From assembly GCF_000374005.1 (NCBI RefSeq), contig NZ_KB893134.1:654643-718642 (forward strand): a stretch of DNA of 64,000 bases, in the 5' to 3' direction. The notes beneath the pieces were generated by a model. That model was not told where the DNA came from. It did no database searches and saw only the letters and a list, made by a program, of their open reading frames with translations. Of this stretch, positions 51,962-60,659 are shown piece by piece. Position 1 is the first letter of the stretch. Each line of letters opens with the position of its first letter. The translations under genes and the position numbers were made by a program. The stretch comes from Kiloniella laminariae DSM 19542 (GTDB taxonomy: Bacteria; Pseudomonadota; Alphaproteobacteria; Kiloniellales; Kiloniellaceae).

Positions 51962-53527
51962 ATGAACGATCTTTTTACGCCTCCTCCTTCTGCTCCGGCC
52001 GCTTCGGGAACCACTGAACGCGGAAATAATGCCCCTGCGCTCAGCGTTTCAGAGATTTCCAACTCGATCAAACGCGAGCTTGAAACCCGCTTTGACCGCG
52101 TGCGGGTGCGGGGGGAAATTTCCGGCTTCAAACAGGCTGCTTCAGGGCATATGTATATGTCTCTGAAAGACGATAATGCGGTGCTTAGCGTTATCTGCTG
52201 GCGCGGTGTTGCAAGCAAACTTTCGATCCGCCCCCAAGATGGTCTCGAGGTCATCGTCACGGGACGGATTACCAGTTATCCGGGGCGTTCGAACTACCAG
52301 ATCGTGATCGAGAGCATGGAACTGGCCGGGGAAGGTGCGCTGCTCAAGTTACTGGAAGAGCGCAAGCGCATGCTGGCCGGAGAGGGGCTCTTTGCCGAGG
52401 AACGCAAACACCGCATTCCTTTCCTGCCGGAAGTAATCGGTGTGGTGACGTCGCCAACGGGGGCAGTCATCCGGGATATCATGCACCGGCTTTCAGATCG
52501 TTTCCCGCGTCGCGTTCTGGTCTGGCCTGTTCTGGTGCAGGGCGATGGGGCGGCAGAACAGATTGCCAGGGCAATTGAAGGTTTTAACAAGCTTCCCCTG
52601 ACAGGCCCTGTGCCACGTCCGGATGTTCTGATTGTTGCCCGTGGCGGCGGCAGTCTGGAAGATCTCTGGGCCTTTAACGAGGAAGTCGTGGTCCGTGCCG
52701 CGGCTAATTCTGCAATTCCGTTGATTTCGGCTGTCGGGCACGAGACTGATACCACCCTGATCGATTTTGCCTCGGATCGCCGGGCACCAACCCCGACAGC
52801 AGCCGCCGAAATGGCGGTGCCGGTTCGGGCCGACCTGATTGGTGAAAATCAGGAAATCGGACGGCGGATCTATGCCGGGGCAAACCGTTTGCTCGGTGAG
52901 CGCAAGATGCAACTTGAAGCCCTTGCAAGAGGCCTTCCAGACCCGAGGCGCCTGATTGAAGAGAAGACCCAGCGGCTGGATGATCGGGCAGAGCGGATGC
53001 GCAATGCAGTGCGGGGTTATCTGCGTAACCAGACGGCACAGCTTTCTGAAATTTCGGCGCGACTGCCCCACCCGAAACAGCAGATCTTGCTGGCAAGCCA
53101 CCAGCTCGACAGTCTGAAAGAGCGGATGACTGTTTCCCTGGGGCAGATTCTCCCCAAACGGCAACAGGAATTTGATCGGCTTGATGCCGCGCGACGGATG
53201 CAGGCGGCGACAGGACTGCGGCTTGAACGGAGTGTGACTGCCCTGCAGTCTCTGGATCGTGTACTTGAGAGTGTGTCCTATAAAAATGTACTGAAACGCG
53301 GATTTTCTGTTGTGCGGGGCGACGATGGCGCGGTGCTTGCAGCAGACCAGATATCAGACGGTATGCATCTGAATATTGAGTTTGCCAATGATCGTTCTGT
53401 CGCGGCCGTTGCCGGGAGTGACAAAGGCCCTCTGGTTCCCCCTGGCGGCGCTTCTGGCAAGTCCGGTTCCAAGCCGAAAAAGAAGCCGGGCGCTTCTGGT
53501 GAGGCCGCGCAGGGGAGCCTTTTGTAA
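51962..53527 (+). CDS. xseA: Exodeoxyribonuclease VII, large subunit
   Basis: The catalytic subunit of ExoVII, which degrades single-stranded DNA. It is 521 residues with an N-terminal OB fold (VRGEISGFKQAASGHMYMSLKD), the conserved catalytic core GGGSLEDLWAFNEE and AVGHETDTTLIDFASDRRAPTPTAAAE, a central coiled-coil region and a C-terminal basic tail. The small subunit xseB is not in the window. The stop overlaps the next start (TAATG). Confidence 0.96.
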   Translation: MNDLFTPPPSAPAASGTTERGNNAPALSVSEISNSIKRELETRFDRVRVRGEISGFKQAASGHMYMSLKDDNAVLSVICWRGVASKLSIRPQDGLEVIVTGRITSYPGRSNYQIVIESMELAGEGALLKLLEERKRMLAGEGLFAEERKHRIPFLPEVIGVVTSPTGAVIRDIMHRLSDRFPRRVLVWPVLVQGDGAAEQIARAIEGFNKLPLTGPVPRPDVLIVARGGGSLEDLWAFNEEVVVRAAANSAIPLISAVGHETDTTLIDFASDRRAPTPTAAAEMAVPVRADLIGENQEIGRRIYAGANRLLGERKMQLEALARGLPDPRRLIEEKTQRLDDRAERMRNAVRGYLRNQTAQLSEISARLPHPKQQILLASHQLDSLKERMTVSLGQILPKRQQEFDRLDAARRMQAATGLRLERSVTALQSLDRVLESVSYKNVLKRGFSVVRGDDGAVLAADQISDGMHLNIEFANDRSVAAVAGSDKGPLVPPGGASGKSGSKPKKKPGASGEAAQGSLL

Positions 53528-54342
53528 TGCGCTTGATTTCACTTATGTTCGTGCTGTTGCTGCAAGCAACTGTGGCCAGGGGAGAAGAAGCTGTTTCGTT
53601 AAAAGGCCAGCTCATCCAGGGGGGAATCATTACTGGTAAAACGGCGCCGGGTTCACAAATTTTGCTGGATGGGCAGGCCTTGAGAGTCTCGGCAGTCGGG
53701 GATTTTGTCTTCGGCTTTGATCGCGACGCAGAACCACAGGCTCTCTTAACGGTTATCGCACCGGGTCAAGCGCCACTTATCCAGAAACTGGAGATCGCCC
53801 GCCGGGATTACGATATTCAGAAGATTGAAGGTGTTGAACAGAAGTATGTTTCTCCGCCAAAAGAGGTGACAGAGCGGATCAGCAGGGATGCCCAGTTGGT
53901 TGCCGCAGCCCGTAAGGATGATATCGACAAGCCGATGTTTGTTTCTGGTTTTGTCTGGCCTGCACAGGGGCGAATATCCGGGGTTTATGGCAGCCAGAGA
54001 GTTTTTAACGGCGTGCCCAAACGACCGCACTATGGTGTCGATGTTGCTGCGCCCGTGGGGACGCCTGTTCTGGCTCCGGCGGAGGGAATTGTGACCCTGG
54101 CCGAGGCGGATCTCTATTATTCGGGCGGGACGGTTATTCTGGATCATGGGCACGGCCTGTCCTCGAGTTTTCTGCATATGGATAGTGTCACGGCTAAAGT
54201 CGGTGACCATCTGACGCAGGGAGATCAACTGGGAACTCTTGGGGCGACAGGACGTGTTACTGGACCGCATCTGGACTGGCGGATGAACTGGTTTGAACAG
54301 AGAGTTGATCCGCAAACACTGGTTGGGGCTATGCCGCAGTAA
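53527..54342 (+). CDS. M23-family (LytM) peptidase with variant zinc site
   Basis: A 271-residue exported protein. The signal peptide ends near residue 20 and the LytM domain spans about 135-265. First zinc ligands are His168 and Asp172 (HYGVDVAAP), with His217 and His248 as likely catalytic residues. The usual HxH is HLDW, with Asp250 replacing the third zinc ligand. It may bind zinc through Asp, or be a regulatory, degenerate LytM factor. It starts inside the xseA stop and is translationally coupled. Confidence 0.88.
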   Translation: MRLISLMFVLLLQATVARGEEAVSLKGQLIQGGIITGKTAPGSQILLDGQALRVSAVGDFVFGFDRDAEPQALLTVIAPGQAPLIQKLEIARRDYDIQKIEGVEQKYVSPPKEVTERISRDAQLVAAARKDDIDKPMFVSGFVWPAQGRISGVYGSQRVFNGVPKRPHYGVDVAAPVGTPVLAPAEGIVTLAEADLYYSGGTVILDHGHGLSSSFLHMDSVTAKVGDHLTQGDQLGTLGATGRVTGPHLDWRMNWFEQRVDPQTLVGAMPQ

Positions 54343-54371
54343 ATATGCGACCAGACCGGAAAGAACAGGGT

Positions 54372-55283
54372 TTATTCGCTTTTTTCTTTCAGCTTTTTGT
54401 AAGCTGCTTTGGGCCAGCGTCGGTGAAGCCAGAGCCACTGTCCGGGGGTTTCCCGAATCCAGCTTTCGAAAACCCGGTTTAATTCGCTCATACCTTCCAG
54501 GCTGTCCTGATCCCGCTTGCCACTGCTGGGAAACGCGAGCGCATCGTGGCAGGTCAGGTGAAAAGAGGCCGGGCCGGTGCGTTTGCATTGAATGGGGAAC
54601 ACTGCAACGTCAGCTTTTGCTCCAAGGATCGCTGGAGCAGCAGGGCTCATGGCCGGGATACCAAAGAAAGGAACTTCGATCCCGTCGTTCATCTTCTGAT
54701 CGGCGAGTAAACCAACAGCTTCCCCATTGCGAATTGCCTTTAAGGAAGCTCTGGCTCCCTCAACGCCCTTGGAGGCCGAGCGGTTTCCGGTTGAGGTGCG
54801 GATATCGTCAATTATCTTGGCAACCAGCGGGTTGTTCGGCTGGCGGACAAGAATGGTCTGGGGATAGCCGAGCAGTGCCGCAGTCATGGGCAAAATTTCC
54901 CAATTGCCAATATGGGCGCCGATAAAAAGAAGTGCTTTACCTTCCCGGTGGGGCTGTTCGAATTTCTCTAGCCCGCTGACCGTGATGTATTTTTTGTGGT
55001 TCTGGACGATCTCTCTCAAGTGGGGGTATTCGAAGATTACCCGGCCCAGGTTATCCCACATGTCCCGGATTATCTGTTTGCGTTGCGATACGGAAAGCTC
55101 GGGCAGGGCCAGTTTGAGGTTCAGATCAGCTTTGCGGGTAATGCCCAAAGAAGGGCCGATGTTCCGCCCGAGAAAACCGCCAAAGTTTGAACAGCCTTTT
55201 ACAGGGAAAAGGCGAACCAGGCGCAGAAGGGCGCGCAAACCGAGAGCTTCAAACCTGTGGCGGTAGGTGGGGGCAGAGTTCAT
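54372..55283 (-). CDS. LpxL/HtrB-type lipid A acyltransferase
   Basis: Adds a secondary acyl chain to lipid A at the inner membrane. It is 303 residues with an N-terminal hydrophobic segment and the HX4E acyltransferase motif HIGNWE (His124, Glu129), then LADQKMNDGIEVPFFG and the ending WLWLHRRW. Whether it acts as LpxL, LpxM or a family variant cannot be told. It is last in the cluster pmbA-msbA-DUF374-lpxK-lpxL, 3 bp after lpxK. Confidence 0.9.
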   Translation of the reverse strand: MNSAPTYRHRFEALGLRALLRLVRLFPVKGCSNFGGFLGRNIGPSLGITRKADLNLKLALPELSVSQRKQIIRDMWDNLGRVIFEYPHLREIVQNHKKYITVSGLEKFEQPHREGKALLFIGAHIGNWEILPMTAALLGYPQTILVRQPNNPLVAKIIDDIRTSTGNRSASKGVEGARASLKAIRNGEAVGLLADQKMNDGIEVPFFGIPAMSPAAPAILGAKADVAVFPIQCKRTGPASFHLTCHDALAFPSSGKRDQDSLEGMSELNRVFESWIRETPGQWLWLHRRWPKAAYKKLKEKSE

Positions 55284-55286
55284 GGT

Positions 55287-56300
55287 CTAGTTGCCTGTGG
55301 CTTTCGAGAGCAAATCCTTGATGATCCCGGGATTATCCCAAACAGCGCGAATGGGCAAGCTGATGATTTCAGGAGCACCTGCAGGAGGTGTCAGGCGGCT
55401 CAGCTTAACCGCATCTTTTTCTGTGGTCAGGATTAGCTCGGCCCCCTTGTGTTGAGCTTCTTTGACGATCTGTTCTATATCGGCGTTGCAGTAGGGATGA
55501 TGGTCGGGGAAGTTCCGATTGCCAACCAGCTTCACACCGAGCTGTTCCAGTGTGGTATAGAATTTTGCCGGATAGCCAATACCTGCAAAGGCGAAGACAG
55601 CCTTGTGGTTTAAGTCAGCTGTAGCGCCTTCTGCGGGTCGCGGAGCAGGCTCTATATGGGCCTGTATGGCGGGAAGTCCCCGAAGGGTGGTACAAACTTC
55701 TTGATTTATCACTGTCTTGGCCGATGGCTTGAGCAGAACCACAGCGTCGGCACGGGAGAGCCCGGTTTTTACAGGCTCACGTAGAGGACCTGCAGGGAGA
55801 ACCCGCCCGTTGGAGAAACCCCGTATGGCATCGACAACGATGAGTGAAAGATCCTTGTAAAGACCGGGGTTCTGAAAGCCGTCATCCAGTAGAAGCACAT
55901 CAGCCCCGGCAGCGATGGCTGCCTCGGCTCCCGCAACACGGTCTTTGCTGACCCAGACGGGAAAATCCCGGGCAAGAAGCAGGGGTTCGTCTCCGACCTC
56001 GGCCGGGGTGTGACGTCCCGTTTGGACCTGCAGGGGGCCTGTTGTAGTTCCACCGTAACCGCGGGAAATAATATGCGGGTTCTTGCCCTCTTCCCGCAGC
56101 AACTGGGCCAGTGAGGCTGTAACGGGGGTCTTGCCGCTGCCTCCTGCAGTCAGGTTTCCGATGCAAATCACGGGTACGGATACCTGTTTCGGTCGGGCCA
56201 GACGCTGGTGCAGATTGCCGCCAAGGCTGTAAAGCAGAGCGGCGGGCAGGAGGAGAGTGCTGATAAAATTCCGCTCTTGCCAGAAATCAGGGGCGCGCAT
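55287..56300 (-). CDS. lpxK: Tetraacyldisaccharide 4'-kinase
   Basis: Phosphorylates the lipid A precursor at the 4' position on the inner membrane. It is 337 residues with an N-terminal membrane-associated helix, the P-loop GGSGKTPVT, GYGG, and the LLDDGFQNPGLYKDLSLIVVDA segment. Its start overlaps the end of the DUF374 acyltransferase gene by 14 bp. Confidence 0.96.
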   Translation of the reverse strand: MRAPDFWQERNFISTLLLPAALLYSLGGNLHQRLARPKQVSVPVICIGNLTAGGSGKTPVTASLAQLLREEGKNPHIISRGYGGTTTGPLQVQTGRHTPAEVGDEPLLLARDFPVWVSKDRVAGAEAAIAAGADVLLLDDGFQNPGLYKDLSLIVVDAIRGFSNGRVLPAGPLREPVKTGLSRADAVVLLKPSAKTVINQEVCTTLRGLPAIQAHIEPAPRPAEGATADLNHKAVFAFAGIGYPAKFYTTLEQLGVKLVGNRNFPDHHPYCNADIEQIVKEAQHKGAELILTTEKDAVKLSRLTPPAGAPEIISLPIRAVWDNPGIIKDLLSKATGN

Positions 56301-57039
56301 CAGCTACCCCCGTTTTGGCAGGTGTTTCAGTATTGTCGGTTCTGGCAGGAGAAACAGGAACGTGACCGAAACAGAGATCAGCTTTGCCCGTTAGCTCGTT
56401 CAACTGCTTTTCCAGTTCAATACGGTAGCCTTCCAGTTCTTCTTTGCTTGCATCACGGGGAACAGCAATTGGTGTGCCCCAATGAATGATTCCACGGCCA
56501 AAAGGCAGGGGCAGGCAGAAGCGATCCCAGGAATTAAAAATCTTTCGCGAGGAAACGTTGCCAGAGATGGCAATGACGGGACGGCCGGTCATTTGTGCGG
56601 CTTTGATCGCCCCGTTTTTGGCACGCATCCGGGGGCCTTTCGGGCCATCAGGTGTAATACCGATCGCCCCCCCTTTATCAAGGGTGCGTTTTAAGGTGAC
56701 CAGTGCAGAAGCACCGCCGCGGCGGCTTGAACCTTCGACTGTTCTGAAACCGAGGTTTTCAATCGCCCTGGCAATCACCCGGCCATCGCGGTGGGCAGAG
56801 ATCAGCATATGAAAGCGGCTGCGGTCGCTGTGCTTCCAGGCATGAAACATCATGACCATTCTTGAGTGCCAGAAACAGCCAATGATATTGGATTCCTGAT
56901 CGAGGAATCGGCGTGTCTCATCGGGCATCACTTCCTGCCAGCGGGTGGTCGCCCGAACCAGAACAATATAGCTCGACATAATCCGGGCTATGAAGTTCTG
57001 GATAGGTACTGAACGGAGGAGCCGCTTGCTAAGTTTCAT
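56287..57039 (-). CDS. DUF374-type lysophospholipid acyltransferase-like protein
   Basis: A 250-residue membrane-associated protein of the DUF374 acyltransferase group. FWHSRMVMMFHAWKH carries a His near the acyltransferase motif I position, followed by SAHRDGRVIARAIENLG and GITPDGPKGPRMRAKNGAIKAAQMTGRPVI. In alphaproteobacteria this gene normally precedes waaA and lpxK; here lpxK follows directly. Probably an acyl transfer to lipid A or a related lipid; the exact reaction is not known. Confidence 0.87.
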   Translation of the reverse strand: MKLSKRLLRSVPIQNFIARIMSSYIVLVRATTRWQEVMPDETRRFLDQESNIIGCFWHSRMVMMFHAWKHSDRSRFHMLISAHRDGRVIARAIENLGFRTVEGSSRRGGASALVTLKRTLDKGGAIGITPDGPKGPRMRAKNGAIKAAQMTGRPVIAISGNVSSRKIFNSWDRFCLPLPFGRGIIHWGTPIAVPRDASKEELEGYRIELEKQLNELTGKADLCFGHVPVSPARTDNTETPAKTGVADARP

Positions 57040-57046
57040 TATACCC

Positions 57047-58900
57047 TTATCCGGAGAGGCCGATCTTGTCTTTTGCTATCAGGTTGGCCTCTGTCAGTTG
57101 TGAGGGTGACCCAGTATCTATCTGGGCTTCTTCCGCAAACTGCAGGCTGTAAAGCCGGGCATAGGCGCCGTCTTTTTCCAGCAATTCACTATGAGATCCC
57201 TGTTCGATAATTTTCCCGCGATCCATTACATAGATAATATCAGCGTCAATAACAGTGGAAAGACGGTGGGCGATCACCAGTGTTGTTCGACCTTCCATAA
57301 GGATCTTCAGAGCATCCTGAACGTGCCGTTCTGATTCCGTATCGAGGGCTGAAGTGGCTTCATCAAGCAGAAGGATCGGTGCATTTTTGATCATGGCCCG
57401 GGCGATGGCAACTCTCTGGCGCTGTCCACCGGAAAGACGTGAACCCCGTGGACCAACCAGCGTGTCATAACCTTCAGGCAGGCTGCTGATAAAGTCATGG
57501 GCATGGGCATTGCGCGCGGCTGTGATGATCTCTTCTTCACTGGCAGCGGTATTGCCGTAGGCGATGTTAGCGCGGATGCTGTCATCAAAAAGCTGAATTT
57601 CCTGGCTGACCAGGGCGATTGACTGACGCAGACTTTCCAGCGTGGCACCACGGACATCTTGCCCGTCAAGCGTGATACTGCCTTCGCTTACGTCATAAAA
57701 ACGGGGAATCAGATTGAGGATTGATGTTTTTCCTGCTCCTGAGGCACCCACCAGAGCAATGGTTTTATTGGCGGGGGCATGAAGATTAATGTGTTGAAGA
57801 GCCGGGGCTTCGTCACTGTATTTAAAGGTGACGTTGTTAAAGAGGACCTCTCCCTTTTTGATCGTCAGTGGCTTCGCGTTCGGGGCATCCTGGATGTCAG
57901 GTTGGCTGTCCAGGACGGCATAAACCCTGTGTGCAGAAGCCAGTCCGGCCTGCATGCTGGCATTAAGTTTTGACAGTTTTTTGATCGGCTCATAAGCAAG
58001 CAGCAAAGCGGTTATGAAAGCAAAAAAAGACCCGGGGTCTTTGGTGCCCTGTATTACTTCATTTCCACCATAAAGAATAACGACAGCAATCGCGATGCCA
58101 CCCAGCGTTTCCATAATGGGAGACAGCAGGGAACTTGTCCTTGCTGATTTTATGTTCAGGTTCAAAACCTTGTGAATTACAGCTGAAACCCGCCGGGTTT
58201 CATGCTCTTCCATGTTATAGGCTTTGACATGGCGGATCCCCTGAAAGGCTTCATCCAGCCGGGTGGTCAAGAGGCCAAGGCTTTCCTGCGTGTTATTTGA
58301 AACTTTGCGGATACGACGGCCGGTTTTGGCAATAGGAAGAATTGCAGTCGGAAATGCTGCAAAGGCAACGGAAGCAAGAATCCAGTCCTGATAAAACATC
58401 ATTCCAATCAGGCCTGCTGCGGTCAGTGTATCTTTACCGATAGAGGTCAGTGTGTTTGATACTACGCCTTTGAGCATGTTCGCGTCGTTGAGAAAGCGGG
58501 AAACCAGATTTCCAGGGGATTCCTCATGGAAATAGGCCAAATCTGCACGCATCAACTTTCTGAACAGCTGCTCCTGGATGGTGGCAATGATTTCCAGGCC
58601 GACACGTTGCATCAACATGGTCTGGGCGTAAGTCGCAACACCTTTTACGACAAAGATGGCGACAACCCCCAGAGAGATCGGGACGAGCAAATCGGCCTGT
58701 TTGTTCAGAAATATATCGTTGATAATCGGTTCCATCTGCTTGGCCAGCATGACGGTACAGGCCGAGACCAGCGCCATCGCCAGAAGCGAGAGCCCGATTT
58801 TACCAAGTTGTCCGGTGACGTAGTCCTTGAACAGACGCTTGAGAAGAAAGCGGGTCGAAGGGTCGCCCAGTTTCATCTTGTTGTTTCTATCATTCGACAT
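57047..58900 (-). CDS. msbA: Lipid A/phospholipid flippase ABC transporter
   Basis: A homodimeric ABC exporter that flips lipid A-core across the inner membrane. It is 617 residues: six transmembrane helices in the first 330, then the nucleotide-binding domain with Walker A GASGAGKTS, signature LSGGQRQR, Walker B ILLLDEATSALD and switch His in IAHRLS. The cluster with lpxK and lipid A acyltransferases supports MsbA rather than a drug exporter. Confidence 0.92.
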   Translation of the reverse strand: MSNDRNNKMKLGDPSTRFLLKRLFKDYVTGQLGKIGLSLLAMALVSACTVMLAKQMEPIINDIFLNKQADLLVPISLGVVAIFVVKGVATYAQTMLMQRVGLEIIATIQEQLFRKLMRADLAYFHEESPGNLVSRFLNDANMLKGVVSNTLTSIGKDTLTAAGLIGMMFYQDWILASVAFAAFPTAILPIAKTGRRIRKVSNNTQESLGLLTTRLDEAFQGIRHVKAYNMEEHETRRVSAVIHKVLNLNIKSARTSSLLSPIMETLGGIAIAVVILYGGNEVIQGTKDPGSFFAFITALLLAYEPIKKLSKLNASMQAGLASAHRVYAVLDSQPDIQDAPNAKPLTIKKGEVLFNNVTFKYSDEAPALQHINLHAPANKTIALVGASGAGKTSILNLIPRFYDVSEGSITLDGQDVRGATLESLRQSIALVSQEIQLFDDSIRANIAYGNTAASEEEIITAARNAHAHDFISSLPEGYDTLVGPRGSRLSGGQRQRVAIARAMIKNAPILLLDEATSALDTESERHVQDALKILMEGRTTLVIAHRLSTVIDADIIYVMDRGKIIEQGSHSELLEKDGAYARLYSLQFAEEAQIDTGSPSQLTEANLIAKDKIGLSG

Positions 58901-58977
58901 CTTGTTCGTTTCTGTTTATCGCAGCCATTTCGGCGGTTTGATTGTATATTTCACCAGACTTCATATCCGGGGGCGGC

Positions 58978-60324
58978 CTAGTTCCCGGCGACAGTCATGC
59001 CGTCAATTCTAACGGTTGGAGCATTACTCCCATAACGGAAAGTAAGATCATTTGCTGGTGTCAGGTTCAGGAACATCTCTTTGAGATTTCCAGCAATGGT
59101 TGCTTCTGAGACCGGATAGAGGATTTCTCCATTTTCAATCCAGTAGCCACCTGCACCGCGACTGTAATCACCCGTCAGTCCATTGACACTTGAGCCCATC
59201 ATCTCCGTCACAAACAGCCCTTGCTTGATATCCCTGATCAGCTCTTCTGGCGGCAGATTTCCTGCTTCCATATAGAGATTTGTCGGGGAAGGCCCCGGGT
59301 TCCCCGAGGTTCCGCGGGAGGCGTGTGCCGTGCTTGTTAAACCAAGCTGGCGCGCAGAGCTCAGGCTGAGTAACCAGGTCAAGAGCTCGCCGTCTTCAAC
59401 AATATTCTGTTTTCGATTGGGCAATCCTTCACCATCAAAGGGTTTGGATCGTAATCCCCGGGCGAGGTGGGGATCATCAACAATATTGATACCCCGGGAG
59501 AAAATCTGCTTGCCGAGAGAGTTTTTGAGAAAGCTGGTGCCCCGGGCAATGGCGGGGCCTGTGATCGCCCCGATCATATGCCCCATGATACTGGTGGACA
59601 CACGGGGATCGAAAACAACAGAGATATTGTTGGTAGTCTTCGGTTTACGAGGATTTAACCGTCGCATAGCCTTGTTGCCAGCACTGAGTCCGATTTCCTG
59701 TGCAGACATCAGATCATTGCCATAAACGGCGCTGGAAAAGTCATAATCCCGTTCCATCCCGGCTTTTTCTCCGGCAAGAACCGAAACAGAAAGAGAATGG
59801 CCGGAAGAGTTGTAGGCTCCGGCAAAGCCGTTGGAAGCAGCCATGGCGATAGAGGCCTCGCCCCAACTGGCTTCAGCGCCACCAGAGTTGCTTACTCCTT
59901 CAACTGAAAGTGCCGCTTCTTCACAGTCCCGAGCCCGGGTAATCAGTTCTTCTGCTGCCGGTTCAACCGGGTCATAGATATCCAGTTCCGGGATTGTGCG
60001 GGCAATATCTTCAGGATCTGCTATTCCGGCATAAGGATCTTCGGGCACTGCGCGCGCCATGGCAACGACGCGTTCAACCAGCTGATCAAGTGCTTCCGGT
60101 GATGTGTCTGTGGAGGAAACAACCGCGTTGCGTTTTCCAATAAACACCCGCAGCCCAAGATCTTTACTTTCTTCGCGTTCGAGCTTTTCCATCTTCCCCA
60201 TACGTTGGGCATGGGATACAGATACGGACCTGAACATCACGGCATCCGCCGAATCAGCTCCTGAGGACTTGGCTTTTTTTAAAAGGTCTTCAAGCAGATT
60301 CAGGGATTCGTTGGGTGCTGACAT
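58978..60324 (-). CDS. pmbA: PmbA/TldE-family metalloprotease component
   Basis: A 448-residue member of the TldD/PmbA family, the partner (TldE) of the TldD zinc protease that degrades unfolded peptides and matures some modified peptides. Typical segments are GADSADAVMFRS, the GLRVFIGKRNAVVSSTD strand, VVFDPRVSTSIMGHM and the C-terminal SRGAGGYWIENGEILYPVSEATIAGNL. Like other PmbA proteins it lacks the HExxxH of TldD. Located before msbA, as often in alphaproteobacteria. Ribosome site GAGG upstream of the ATG. Confidence 0.94.
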   Translation of the reverse strand: MSAPNESLNLLEDLLKKAKSSGADSADAVMFRSVSVSHAQRMGKMEKLEREESKDLGLRVFIGKRNAVVSSTDTSPEALDQLVERVVAMARAVPEDPYAGIADPEDIARTIPELDIYDPVEPAAEELITRARDCEEAALSVEGVSNSGGAEASWGEASIAMAASNGFAGAYNSSGHSLSVSVLAGEKAGMERDYDFSSAVYGNDLMSAQEIGLSAGNKAMRRLNPRKPKTTNNISVVFDPRVSTSIMGHMIGAITGPAIARGTSFLKNSLGKQIFSRGINIVDDPHLARGLRSKPFDGEGLPNRKQNIVEDGELLTWLLSLSSARQLGLTSTAHASRGTSGNPGPSPTNLYMEAGNLPPEELIRDIKQGLFVTEMMGSSVNGLTGDYSRGAGGYWIENGEILYPVSEATIAGNLKEMFLNLTPANDLTFRYGSNAPTVRIDGMTVAGN

Positions 60325-60352
60325 CGGGGATCCTCATGTAAAATATCTTTGA

Positions 60353-60377
60353 GCCTATATATAGGCCAGCTCGGCCT
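60353..60377. promoter_or_regulatory. Palindrome and hairpin upstream of pmbA
   Basis: GCCTATATATAGGC (60353-60366) is a perfect 14-bp palindrome about 30-40 bp before the pmbA start, overlapped by a second inverted repeat AGGCC-AGCTC-GGCCT (60363-60377). They probably lie in the pmbA promoter or leader. The rest of the 335-bp spacer 60325-60659 shows no gene. Confidence 0.45.
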
Positions 60378-60659
60378 GACGATAAAGCAGCTGCTGCAGG
60401 TTTATTTCTGTATGACGGGAACTAGACGACATGGAATGAGTTCAGAAGTTCCGTTTTGTTTATGTCGTGTTGTTCGTACCAGATATCAAAAGTTGAAAGT
60501 TGTGCTGGTGATAGGGGGAATTCTCATCTAAACAAAACCCAATTATCCACCAAACGAAGTCTGGTCCAAAAGCGCTGACCGTATGTGACATCCGGTAAAG
60601 GACCCCAATGTGGGACAAAGCGACATAAATGCTGCCTGCCGATTGACCAAACGAATGCC

